A DNA stretch of 64,000 bases from Hyphomicrobiales bacterium (GTDB lineage: Bacteria; Pseudomonadota; Alphaproteobacteria; Rhizobiales; Rhizobiaceae). The DNA is taken from the NCBI GenBank assembly GCA_900467745.1, contig UBQW01000038.1, positions 1 to 64,000 of the forward strand, written 5' to 3'. Under the pieces are notes generated by a model. That model searched no databases and was not told the DNA's origin. It saw only the letters and a list, made by a program, of their open reading frames with translations. Within the stretch, counting starts at the first letter, position 1; each line of letters starts with the position of its first letter. A program made the translations under genes and the position numbers. Shown here piece by piece: positions 7,923 to 16,084 of the stretch.

Positions 7923-8771
7923 TCAGTCGAGTTCGCTTCGACGACGGGGATTGAACCAGTCCGCAAGGGAATCGCCAATCAGATTGAAGGACAGCACGGC
8001 AAGCAGGATCGCCATGCCGGGCGCTAGCGCCACCCAGGCAGCACCACGCACGAATTGCAGGTTGGCCGACACGTCCGCTCCCCATTCCGCCATGGGCGGC
8101 TGCGCGCCAAGGCCAAGAAAACCAAGACTTGCGGTCTGCAAGATGGCGCTGCCAAGGGCCAGCGTCGACTGCACCAGCAGCGGACCCAGCCCGTTGAGAA
8201 ACACATAGCGAAAGAGCACGCGCGGTGTCGGCAGACCGAGTGAGACGGCAGCTTCCACATAGGGCTTGACCGAGATGCTGAGCGCCTGGCTTCGCGCAAC
8301 ACGGGCAAACTGCGGTGCCAGCGTAATCGCCACGGCCAGCATCGCGTTTTCCAGGCTGGGGCCGAAAGCCGCTGCAAGCGCAATGGCAAGGACGAGCGCC
8401 GGAAACGCCAGGATCGCATCGACGATACGCATGATGACGCTATCCGTCCAGCCGCCGGCAAAGCCCGCAAGCATGCCGAACGCAACGCCGACGACAAAGG
8501 CAATCGCGACCACGCCGACCCCGATGGCAAGTGTTGCCCGGCCGCCATGCATGATGCGCGTGAAGACGTCGCGACCAAAAGCATCTGTACCAAGCCAGTG
8601 GCTGAAGCTCGGCGCGGCAAGCTTGTGCAGCACGTCTAGCTTGGTCGGCGAATAAGGCGTGATCATTGGCCCGAAGACGATCACCAGCACGAGAGCGAGC
8701 AGGATGAGGCTGCCGGCCATGGCCAGCGTGTTCTTGCGCAGGAAGGTGAAAAACTCTGACATCGCGCTCAC
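7923..8771 (-). CDS. Oligopeptide-type ABC permease (DppC/OppC family)
   Basis: A 282-residue inner-membrane permease. It has an N-terminal helix (LAMAGSLILLALVLVIVFG), the OppC_N segment HWLGTDAFGRDVFTRIMHGGR, and a BPD_transp_1 domain with the ATPase-contact loop EAAVSLGLPTPRVLFRYVFLNG. Five or six membrane helices are predicted by eye. Its ATG overlaps the stop of the DppB-type gene by four bases, and the next gene follows after eight bases. It forms the channel with the 8768-9778 product and is presumably powered by the fused ATPase at 12718-14520. Confidence 0.92.
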   Translation of the reverse strand: MSAMSEFFTFLRKNTLAMAGSLILLALVLVIVFGPMITPYSPTKLDVLHKLAAPSFSHWLGTDAFGRDVFTRIMHGGRATLAIGVGVVAIAFVVGVAFGMLAGFAGGWTDSVIMRIVDAILAFPALVLAIALAAAFGPSLENAMLAVAITLAPQFARVARSQALSISVKPYVEAAVSLGLPTPRVLFRYVFLNGLGPLLVQSTLALGSAILQTASLGFLGLGAQPPMAEWGADVSANLQFVRGAAWVALAPGMAILLAVLSFNLIGDSLADWFNPRRRSELD

Positions 8772-9778
8772 TTCATCTTCTTGCGGACGCGCGGATCAAG
8801 AACGCCGTAAAGCACATCGACCACGATAGAGGTGAACACGAAAAGCAGTGCAAAGACCAGGGTCGTGCCCTGGATCACAGGATAGTCGCGGTTCTTGATC
8901 GCCTCGAACATGTAGCGCCCGATACCGGGCCAGGCAAAAATTGTCTCCGTCAGGATAGCGCCGCCGAGCATTTCGGCGAACTTCAGGCCAATGACGGTGA
9001 TGGCCGGCAAAAGCGAGTTGCGCAGGCCGTGATTGATGATCACGTCGCCGCGCCTCAGGCCTTTGGCCCTGGCGGTGCGGATGAAATCCTCACCCATTAC
9101 CTCAAGCATCGTATTGCGGACAAAGCGGCCGAGTGTGGCGGCAAGGAAGGCGGCGAGAACGGCCGTTGGCAGGATCAGGTGCTGCAGCGCGCTGAGCGCC
9201 GCCGCCCAGTTGCCGGTGATCACGCCGTCGAGGATCGCAAATCCAGTGACCGGTTCGGCGACGATGAAGGAGCTCATGCGCCCGGAAACAGGCAACCAGC
9301 CGAGATAGGTGCCGAAGACCAGCTGCAGGATCAGCGCCAGCAGAAAGGCGGGCATGGAAACGCCGACCAGCGAGACAACGCGCGTCACATGGTCGAAGAC
9401 GGAATTGGGACGTGTGGCTGATAAAATGCCGATCGGAATTCCTATGATGACGGAGACGATAACAGCAAGAACCGACAACTCGATCGTCGCGGGCAGCCGC
9501 AGAAGGATTTCATGGGCGACAGGCTGGCCGGTCTTCAGCGATATCCCGAAATCGCCTTGCAGCAAACCTCCGACATACTTCAGAAACTGGATCGGAAACG
9601 GCTGGTCGAGGTCGAGCTGGGCACGCAGCGCATCGATCTGCGCCTGCGTCGCTCCCGGCCCCAAAAGTGTCACGGCTGGATCGCCGGGAATGAAGCGCAC
9701 CAGCGAAAAGACGATGACCAGCACGATACACATGACGGGTATCAACGCAATCAATCGGCGCAAGATGAAGGTCGCCAT
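8768..9778 (-). CDS. Oligopeptide-type ABC permease (DppB/OppB family)
   Basis: A 336-residue permease starting MATFILRRLIALIPVMCIVLVIVFSLVRFIPGDPA, the standard DppB opening with its first membrane helix and the conserved GDPA. The EAA-type coupling loop reads EDFIRTARAKGLRRGDVIINHGLRN, and the C-terminus ends DVLYGVLDPRVRKK, both typical. It lies downstream of the exported binding protein (87-base gap containing a small CCGCAG/CTGCGG hairpin at 9812-9833) and overlaps the DppC-type gene. Substrate class is di-/oligopeptide-like compounds; actual specificity is unknown. Confidence 0.93.
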   Translation of the reverse strand: MATFILRRLIALIPVMCIVLVIVFSLVRFIPGDPAVTLLGPGATQAQIDALRAQLDLDQPFPIQFLKYVGGLLQGDFGISLKTGQPVAHEILLRLPATIELSVLAVIVSVIIGIPIGILSATRPNSVFDHVTRVVSLVGVSMPAFLLALILQLVFGTYLGWLPVSGRMSSFIVAEPVTGFAILDGVITGNWAAALSALQHLILPTAVLAAFLAATLGRFVRNTMLEVMGEDFIRTARAKGLRRGDVIINHGLRNSLLPAITVIGLKFAEMLGGAILTETIFAWPGIGRYMFEAIKNRDYPVIQGTTLVFALLFVFTSIVVDVLYGVLDPRVRKKMK

Positions 9779-9865
9779 GCCCAGTTCTACTCATATCTTT
9801 AAGGAAGTAACCCGCAGCGGCGAACCTCTGCGGATCGATTTCTCGTCATGAAGACGCACCGCGCC

Positions 9866-11431
9866 TCACTTCTTGGACACACCCCAATACTCGTTGAGCG
9901 GAGGCGCACTGTTGACCACCAGGCCTTCGACATTGGCGCGGGTGAAGACGATCAGCTTGGGGCTGAACAGATAGGCACCTGGCACGCGCTTGACGATTTC
10001 TTCCTGCACTTGCTGATAGAGTGCCTTGCGGGCATCCATATCGACGGTCTGCTGCGCCTTCAAGATAAGCTCGTCAAGCGCCTTGTCCTCAGGCATGCGG
10101 AAGGTCATGGCTGTGTCGGCAAGCGACGAAAGATAGCCGATGGTGATGTGTGCGTCGGGATCGTTGTACCAGGGCTGGCGACCGTCAAGTGCTGCGTCGA
10201 ACTGACCTGCGGTCTGCAAGGCGCGATAGGCCGGAAATTCGGTCTGCTCAATCGTTGCAGTGATGCCGATATCGGCGAGATTGGCCTGAACGAAGGTGGC
10301 GACGGCGCCCCACAGCGGACCCTGGAAGCTATAGAGCTTCAGATTGATGGTGGACGGATCGACGCTGGCTTCGGAGAGAAGCTTCTTCGCGAGTTCTGGA
10401 TCGTAGGCGGGCGCCATATCCTTGATCTTGGGATCGAACGCCCAGCTGTTCGAGGTCAGCGGACCGTAGACGCGCTCGGCCGTGCCGCCGAATACGCCGG
10501 TCAGAAGACCGTCATAGTCGATCGCATGCGCAACTGCCTCGCGGACCTTGATATTGGCGAAGGGGCCATCCTTCTTGCTGTTGTTGAATTCCAGCTGGCG
10601 AATGATCTGGCTCGACGCCTCGATGATCCTGACGTCCTTGTTGGACTTTAGAGCTTCGATGTCCTCAGCGGCAATGGCCGAGAGCTGGCCCTGCTGCTGC
10701 ACGACGTCGACACCGCCGCTTTCGAGCTCCAGGCGCCGCGTCGAGGCATCGGGAATGACGCGGTAGATGATGCGCGAGAGCTTCGGCGCGCCGCGGAAAT
10801 AATCAGGGTTGGCTTCCAGCACGACATTTGTGTCGGCCTGCGCGCTCTTGAAGGAAAATGGTCCGGTGCCGACGGGATTGGCAGCGAACTTGTCACCGAA
10901 CTTGGCGACAGCAGCCGGGCTGACGATTGCCGACTGCGGCTGCGCGAGGATCGACAGGAATGCCGGATAGGGCTCGGAGAGCGTGATCTTGACTTCGGTC
11001 GGCGACACGACGGCGATGTCCTTGATAAGGTCGAAGGTCGCTTTTACGTAGGAGTTGGTGGCCTTTGTCCGCTCCAGCGAGAACTTGACTGCGGCTGCAT
11101 CATAGGCGGTGCCGTCCTGGAACTTCACGCCATCACGCAGCTTGAAATCGAATTCCTTGCCGTCCGCCGAAACGGTCCAGCTGTTGGCGAGACGGCCTTC
11201 GAGCTGCTTGAAATCCGGGGCGGTCCAGGCGACCAGCGTGTCGAAAACATTGAGAATGATCTCGCTGCCGATCGGCTCAGCCTTGTTGGTGCCGGGCTCA
11301 AGGCTGACGGGATCGGATGGAACGGCGACAACCAGCGTCTTCAGTTGCTCGTCACTCTGCGCATTTGCGGATCCGGCAAAGATCGGCAAGGCAACGAAGG
11401 CCGCGGCGGCAAGTCCTTTAAGCAGTTTCAT
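9866..11431 (-). CDS. Exported family-5 solute-binding protein
   Basis: A 521-residue periplasmic binding protein (SBP_bac_5). The ATG at 11431 follows AAAGGG and opens a clear signal peptide, MKLLKGLAAAAFVALPIFA, with cleavage expected after GSANA. Mature features include LVVAVPSDPVSLEPG, DFKLRDGVKFQDGTAY and NPVGTGPFSFKSA. It delivers the ligand to the two permeases encoded downstream. Upstream, at 11519-11538, lies one of three copies of a shared operator-like motif, so the importer is probably controlled with the catabolic operon at 15.4-20.3 kb. Confidence 0.92.
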   Translation of the reverse strand: MKLLKGLAAAAFVALPIFAGSANAQSDEQLKTLVVAVPSDPVSLEPGTNKAEPIGSEIILNVFDTLVAWTAPDFKQLEGRLANSWTVSADGKEFDFKLRDGVKFQDGTAYDAAAVKFSLERTKATNSYVKATFDLIKDIAVVSPTEVKITLSEPYPAFLSILAQPQSAIVSPAAVAKFGDKFAANPVGTGPFSFKSAQADTNVVLEANPDYFRGAPKLSRIIYRVIPDASTRRLELESGGVDVVQQQGQLSAIAAEDIEALKSNKDVRIIEASSQIIRQLEFNNSKKDGPFANIKVREAVAHAIDYDGLLTGVFGGTAERVYGPLTSNSWAFDPKIKDMAPAYDPELAKKLLSEASVDPSTINLKLYSFQGPLWGAVATFVQANLADIGITATIEQTEFPAYRALQTAGQFDAALDGRQPWYNDPDAHITIGYLSSLADTAMTFRMPEDKALDELILKAQQTVDMDARKALYQQVQEEIVKRVPGAYLFSPKLIVFTRANVEGLVVNSAPPLNEYWGVSKK

Positions 11432-11518
11432 TCGCACGACCCTTTCATGGTCCGGCAGGGACGCAGACAACGTCTGCCCAAGCCCTTTAACGTCAGCCTT
11501 TAAAGGCACTCCTCGTCT

Positions 11519-11538
11519 GATATTCCACGAAATATATC
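11519..11538. promoter_or_regulatory. GntR-type operator candidate, copy 1
   Basis: GATAT-TCC-ACG-AA-ATATATC, about 90 bases before the binding-protein start. It matches ATAT-N-YY-ACG-W-R-ATAT, which recurs at 12616-12631 and 15367-15382. It lies in the promoter of the importer operon. Confidence 0.65.
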
Positions 11539-11661
11539 ATCGGTTTTCCGGCTGTAAAGCCTTGCCTGCCGGCGTTCTGAACAAGTAGCGATTGCGGCCT
11601 AATTATTGTGCAAATGCGAAAAGATTATTCTGCATAGCAGCATTCTTGCGAAACATTCAGC

Positions 11662-12528
11662 CTAATCCGCCCGTGCCGGGTCGGCACCTGTTGCGACCGG
11701 TCGAGTGGGATCACTCACCCAGGCCGACCACGAGCCTGGATACATTGCGGCATCGATGCCGATCGACGCGAGGGCCAAGACCGTGTGTGCTGCTGACATT
11801 CCGGCGCCGCAATACACCCCGACGGGTTTGTGACCATCGGCGCCAAGCGCCCGGTACATTTCCTTCAGTGTTTCGGTGTCTGTGAAATTGCCGTAATCGG
11901 TGACATTATCAGGCGCAGGGGCACTCAGCGCATGCGGGATGTGCCCGCGTGGCGGCTGACCGGGCAGCGAGGCGCCGCCAATATAGTTCGGGCGGATGCG
12001 GGCATCCAGGAGCACGCCATCGACAGCGAGACGCATGGCCTCTCTAGGCCCGATCTCGGCCATTTGACCGGCCTTGAGGGTAATGTCGCTCGGTGTTGGA
12101 CGAGAGACCGCTTCGGTGACGGGGAGGTCGGCTGCCAGCCAAGCGGGAAAGCCGCCGTCGAGCACCCTGACATCAGGCAGCCCGGCCCAACGCAAAACCC
12201 ACCAGGCCCGCGCAGCCGTCATGCTGCGGTCGGCGTCGTAAATGACGATCGTGCTTTCGCGGCGAAGACCCCAAGCGCGCGCCTTCATCTCGAGCATGGC
12301 GATCTCAGGCAACGGGCGCTGCCCTCCTTCGAGCGTGGACGGCGACTGAAAATCCTCATAGGCCTGCGTGTCGATCGCACCTTCAATGCGCTTACCTTTG
12401 AATGAAGGCTCCCCTGTGTAGGGGTTGATCGAGTGAACAGCAATCACCGTCACATCAGCGCCAGATGCGCGCATTGCCTGCAACTGAACAGGGGTGAGCA
12501 ATACGGTCTCGCGCTGCGCGTCTGTCAT
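11662..12528 (-). CDS. Sulfurtransferase (3-mercaptopyruvate sulfurtransferase type)
   Basis: A 288-residue protein with two rhodanese domains. The N-terminal, inactive domain covers residues about 10-140; the C-terminal one carries the active loop with Cys240 in YCGAGMSA. Family members such as SseA move sulfur from 3-mercaptopyruvate or thiosulfate to a thiol or cyanide acceptor; the CG-G-(T/S)A loop favours the mercaptopyruvate group, though this exact loop varies. The start ATG at 12528 follows a GGAGGT site. The gene sits between importer genes and shares the divergent promoter region and operator motif with the fused ATPase, so it probably handles sulfur released from the imported compound. 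Confidence 0.87.
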   Translation of the reverse strand: MTDAQRETVLLTPVQLQAMRASGADVTVIAVHSINPYTGEPSFKGKRIEGAIDTQAYEDFQSPSTLEGGQRPLPEIAMLEMKARAWGLRRESTIVIYDADRSMTAARAWWVLRWAGLPDVRVLDGGFPAWLAADLPVTEAVSRPTPSDITLKAGQMAEIGPREAMRLAVDGVLLDARIRPNYIGGASLPGQPPRGHIPHALSAPAPDNVTDYGNFTDTETLKEMYRALGADGHKPVGVYCGAGMSAAHTVLALASIGIDAAMYPGSWSAWVSDPTRPVATGADPARAD

Positions 12529-12614
12529 GTCGACCTCCAATCGATCCGGTAAGGATCCTGTCTAAATCTACCCTAGAAGCAGATTCGTCGATCGCTCCTC
12601 GGATCGCAAGTTAA

Positions 12615-12632
12615 AATATCTTACGTGATATT
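12615..12632. promoter_or_regulatory. GntR-type operator candidate, copy 2
   Basis: AATATC-TTACGT-GATATT has perfect six-base inverted arms. It sits midway between the divergent sulfurtransferase (start 12528) and ATPase (start 12718) genes, about 86 bases from each, so one site could control both. Confidence 0.7.
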
Positions 12633-12717
12633 CTACTAGGTATTTTCATTGACATTTGCACATTGACGCGCTGCAATATCGATCTGCCAGCTTTGCCGTG
12701 ATCCGGAGTATCCGCGC

Positions 12718-14520
12718 TTGACAGTCCTTTCGGTCGAAAATCTTACGACATCCTTCCGCAGAAATGGCGCGTGGACGCCCGTGGTCAACGATGTGAGCTT
12801 CAACATCTCGGCGAGCGAGACAGTTGCTATCGTTGGCGAATCCGGCTCGGGCAAGAGTGTCACCGCCATGTCGATCATGCGGCTCCTGCCAGAGCATACG
12901 TCGCGCGTGGCGGGCAAGATCACGCTGGGCAGCACCGATATCCTGTCGCTGCCGGAAAAACAGATGCAGGACGTTCGCGGCAACGACATCGCCATGATCT
13001 TCCAGGAACCTATGACCTCGCTCAACCCGGTCCTGAGCGTCGGGCGACAGATCGCCGAGGCCATTATCCGCCATCGCGGTTGCTCGAAGAGGCAAGCGCG
13101 CGTTGAAGCGGTGCGGCTTCTCGAGCGCGTCCGGATTCCAGCCGCGGCAAGCAGATACGACGACTATCCACATCAGCTCTCCGGCGGCATGCTGCAGCGT
13201 GTGATGATCGCAATGGCGCTTGCCTGCAAGCCAAAACTCCTGATTGCCGACGAGCCGACCACCGCCCTCGACGTCACCGTTCAAGCGGAGATCCTGCAAC
13301 TGATCAAGTCGCTGCAGGACGAGGAAAAGATGGCCGTTCTATTCATTACCCACGATATGGGCGTGGTCGCCGAAATCGCAGACCGAACTGTCGTGATGTT
13401 CCGCTCGCGCGCGCTGGAGATCGGCAAGACTGAACAGATTTTTACAAAACCCTCCAACGTCTACACCAAGGCGTTGCTCTCCGCCGTACCAAGGCTCGGC
13501 TCGATGGAAGGCCGCGCCTTCCCGGCCACGCTGCCGCTGACGGATACGGACACCGGCGCTGTCTTGCCGGAGCGCGAGATCGAGGGCACCGTAGAGAACA
13601 ATAAGCGCCCCATTCTCGAGGTCCGCAATCTTGTTACCCGCTTCGATATCAAGTCGGGCCTTTTCGGGCGTGTCAGCAGCCGCGTGCATGCAGTTGAAAA
13701 CGTCTCCTTCGATCTACACGCGGGCGAAACGCTCTCGCTGGTGGGTGAATCCGGCTGCGGCAAGTCCACCACCGGCCGCTCCGTGCTGCGTCTGGTCGAA
13801 CCTGTCAGCGGCTCCATCCATATCAACGGACAGGATATCAGGGCGCTGGACCGCAGCAGCCTCTTGAAGCAGCGCCAGCATATGCAGATGATCTTCCAGG
13901 ATCCGTTTTCGAGCCTCAACCCGAGAATGCGGGTTGGCGACGCCATTATCGAGCCGATGGTCACCCACGGCCTGGCGACTACGAAAGAGGCGCGCGAGAA
14001 GGTCGCGGATCTGATGGTGCGCGTCGGTCTTCAGGCCGACATGGCGCGACGCTTCCCGCATGAGTTCTCGGGTGGACAGAGGCAGCGCATCAGTATAGCC
14101 CGCGCGCTCACCCTCAATCCCGGCCTGATCGTCGCCGATGAAGCTGTCTCCGCACTCGACGTTTCGATCAAGGCGCAGGTCGTGAACCTGATGATGGAAC
14201 TGCAGGAGCAGTTGAAGATCGCCTACCTCTTCATCAGTCACGACATGGCTGTCGTTGAACGCGTCAGCCACCGCGTAGCGGTTATGTATCTCGGCGAGAT
14301 CGTAGAGATTGGTACGCGCGAGCAGATCTTCAGCAATCCGCAACATGCCTATACCCGCAAGCTGTTGAGCGCGGTTCCGATCGCCGATCCGGCTCGCCGC
14401 CATATCCGCCGCGCAACAGCCGGCGGCGAGATCGGCAGTGCCGTCAGACCGGCTGACTACCAGCCACCTGTCGCCCGCTACAACGAGCCGGCACCCGGCC
14501 ACCTCGTCAAGGTCGCCTGA
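12718..14520 (+). CDS. Fused dipeptide-type ABC importer ATPase (DppD-DppF / GsiA type)
   Basis: A 600-residue protein with two full ABC ATPase domains. Domain 1 has Walker A GESGSGKS (about 41-48), signature LSGGM and Walker B LLIADEPT. Domain 2 has Walker A GESGCGKS (about 344-351), signature FSGGQ, Walker B LIVADEAVSALD and a C-terminal oligopeptide extension. The two-in-one layout matches GsiA-like ATPases of Rhizobiales. Translation probably starts at a TTG at 12718 preceded by GGAG at 12705-12708. The gene is divergent from the importer permeases but shares their operator motif, so it is taken as their ATPase. Confidence 0.93.
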   Translation: MTVLSVENLTTSFRRNGAWTPVVNDVSFNISASETVAIVGESGSGKSVTAMSIMRLLPEHTSRVAGKITLGSTDILSLPEKQMQDVRGNDIAMIFQEPMTSLNPVLSVGRQIAEAIIRHRGCSKRQARVEAVRLLERVRIPAAASRYDDYPHQLSGGMLQRVMIAMALACKPKLLIADEPTTALDVTVQAEILQLIKSLQDEEKMAVLFITHDMGVVAEIADRTVVMFRSRALEIGKTEQIFTKPSNVYTKALLSAVPRLGSMEGRAFPATLPLTDTDTGAVLPEREIEGTVENNKRPILEVRNLVTRFDIKSGLFGRVSSRVHAVENVSFDLHAGETLSLVGESGCGKSTTGRSVLRLVEPVSGSIHINGQDIRALDRSSLLKQRQHMQMIFQDPFSSLNPRMRVGDAIIEPMVTHGLATTKEAREKVADLMVRVGLQADMARRFPHEFSGGQRQRISIARALTLNPGLIVADEAVSALDVSIKAQVVNLMMELQEQLKIAYLFISHDMAVVERVSHRVAVMYLGEIVEIGTREQIFSNPQHAYTRKLLSAVPIADPARRHIRRATAGGEIGSAVRPADYQPPVARYNEPAPGHLVKVA

Positions 14521-14535
14521 GGCGACCAGGAGAGA

Positions 14536-15228
14536 TCAAAGCGTCAGCCCCACCTGCCCCGCTGCGACGAGCGCGCCCAGTATCCCCTGGCGGGTATTTT
14601 CATTGTGCTCGACCACGGCGTCGCGCGCCTTTTCGGCATCGCGCTGGCGCAGCGCCGCCACGATGCGGTGATGATCGTCATTCGTCTCCGGATTTATGTC
14701 GCGGACCCGTGCGCCCATATAAAACAGCCGCGCGCATTCCTCCAGATGGCTCATGATCAAGGCATAGAGCCGCGGATTGCGCGAGCCCCGCGCGATGGCG
14801 GAGTGGAACTCCTGATTGGAATCGACAAAGGTCTTGGTGCTGACCTCCTCGCCGATCACATAGCTGACATCGGCGAGTTGATCGAGCAGATCGAGATCTG
14901 TATCGGAAAGGTTTTTGGCGGCAAGTGCTGCAGCCGTCCCTTCCAGCATGCCGCGAACGGCAAAAAGATCGTTCATGTCCTTCACCGTCACCGGTGTCAC
15001 ACGATAGCCGCGCCGCGGATAGGCTTCCATGAAACCTTCGACGCAAAGTCGCGCCAGCGCTTCGCGCACCGGCGTCTTGCTCACCGACAGCTGCTCGGCC
15101 AGTTCCGGCTCCGAGACCTCCATGCCGGGCGCGAGGTCGCCTGTGATGATGCGCTCGCGAAGAACGGCATAGGCCGTTTCCGTCAGCGACTTTGCGCGCT
15201 TGCCGCTCGACGTGTCCGCTTTAATCAA
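14536..15228 (-). CDS. GntR-family regulator, FCD subfamily
   Basis: A 230-residue repressor-type protein. Residues about 10-75 are the winged helix with ITGDLAPGMEVSEPELAEQLSVSKTPVREALARL; residues about 85-220 are an FCD ligand domain with metal-site residues in FVDSNQEFHSAIARGSRN and DDHHRIVAAL. The preferred start is TTG at 15228, seven bases after GGAG; longer frames to 15339 add low-quality sequence. It lies divergent from the racemase operon, with a copy of the operator motif between them, and is the natural candidate to bind the three motif copies. The inducer is unknown, probably the imported compound or an intermediate. Confidence 0.88.
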   Translation of the reverse strand: MIKADTSSGKRAKSLTETAYAVLRERIITGDLAPGMEVSEPELAEQLSVSKTPVREALARLCVEGFMEAYPRRGYRVTPVTVKDMNDLFAVRGMLEGTAAALAAKNLSDTDLDLLDQLADVSYVIGEEVSTKTFVDSNQEFHSAIARGSRNPRLYALIMSHLEECARLFYMGARVRDINPETNDDHHRIVAALRQRDAEKARDAVVEHNENTRQGILGALVAAGQVGLTL

Positions 15229-15365
15229 AATCAATCTCCGTTTCCGATTCCGGCGGCGCAATCCGTCGAGCCCAGCATCAACATAGGCGAGCAATCCGCC
15301 AATTTCCACGAACAGTTCACGTAGGCATGCCTGGACCAACAGAACTTTGACAGGGTCGATTTTCT

Positions 15366-15385
15366 GATATACTACGTAATATATT
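15366..15385. promoter_or_regulatory. GntR-type operator candidate, copy 3
   Basis: GATAT-ACT-ACG-TA-ATATATT, about 40 bases before the racemase start and between it and the GntR gene. It is the third match to ATAT-N-YY-ACG-W-R-ATAT in the locus. Its place suggests control of the catabolic operon and of the regulator itself. Confidence 0.65.
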
Positions 15386-15421
15386 TAATGGAAGCAATGC
15401 TGTCCCCCAACAGGTATCGCC

Positions 15422-16084
15422 TTGTCAGAAATTCTCGTTATCAATCCCAACAGCTCCGTCTCGGTCACCCGATCGATGGAAACATGCCTGGGCATCGTTC
15501 GCGACGCCAGCTGCCATGACATCCGTTGCACGGAACTGCAGAAGTCCCCACCCGGTATCGAGACCGACGCCCATGTGGCGGCGGTAATACCCAACATTTT
15601 CGAAGCCGTCGCAATCTCCGACGCCGACGCCTTCGTGCTTTCATGCTTTTCCGATCCAGGCATTGCTGCCGTTAGAAAGGCAACAACACGCCCCGTCATC
15701 GGGATTGCCGAGGCTGCCTATCTTGCGGCTCTTGGCCTCGGCCAGAATTTCGGCATCGTGTCACTCGGGCAATCCTCCATCGACCGTCACCTCCGCTATC
15801 TTAAAGCCCTCGGCTTTGACGGTCGGCTGGCCGGGGATCGCTCCATCGACATGACTGTCGTCGAACTCATGGCCGGCGACGTGGTCGAAACAGTCGCCCG
15901 CACGGCGCGCCTTTTGCGCGACGAAGACGGTGCTGATGTGATCATCCTCGGCTGCGCTGGTCTCGGCGGCTATCGCCAAGCGATGCAGGACGCTCTGCGC
16001 ATTCCCGTCATTGATCCGGTACAGGCCGGCGTCGCGCTGGCTTGCACAACCCTCGACCTTCAATATGCAAGTCAAGCATCATGA
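15422..16084 (+). CDS. Asp/Glu/hydantoin racemase family protein
   Basis: A 220-residue racemase with the paired catalytic cysteines expected of the family: C75 in VLSCFSDPG and C178 in ILGCAGLGG. It opens with ILVINPNSS, the usual first strand. Members interconvert D and L forms of aspartate, glutamate, hydantoins, allantoin or thiazoline carboxylates without a cofactor. The start is TTG at 15422 with only a weak ribosome site. It is the first gene of a five-gene operon and its stop overlaps the ATG of the amidohydrolase (ATGA). The neighbouring ring-opening enzyme suggests a cyclic amide substrate. Confidence 0.9.
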   Translation: MSEILVINPNSSVSVTRSMETCLGIVRDASCHDIRCTELQKSPPGIETDAHVAAVIPNIFEAVAISDADAFVLSCFSDPGIAAVRKATTRPVIGIAEAAYLAALGLGQNFGIVSLGQSSIDRHLRYLKALGFDGRLAGDRSIDMTVVELMAGDVVETVARTARLLRDEDGADVIILGCAGLGGYRQAMQDALRIPVIDPVQAGVALACTTLDLQYASQAS

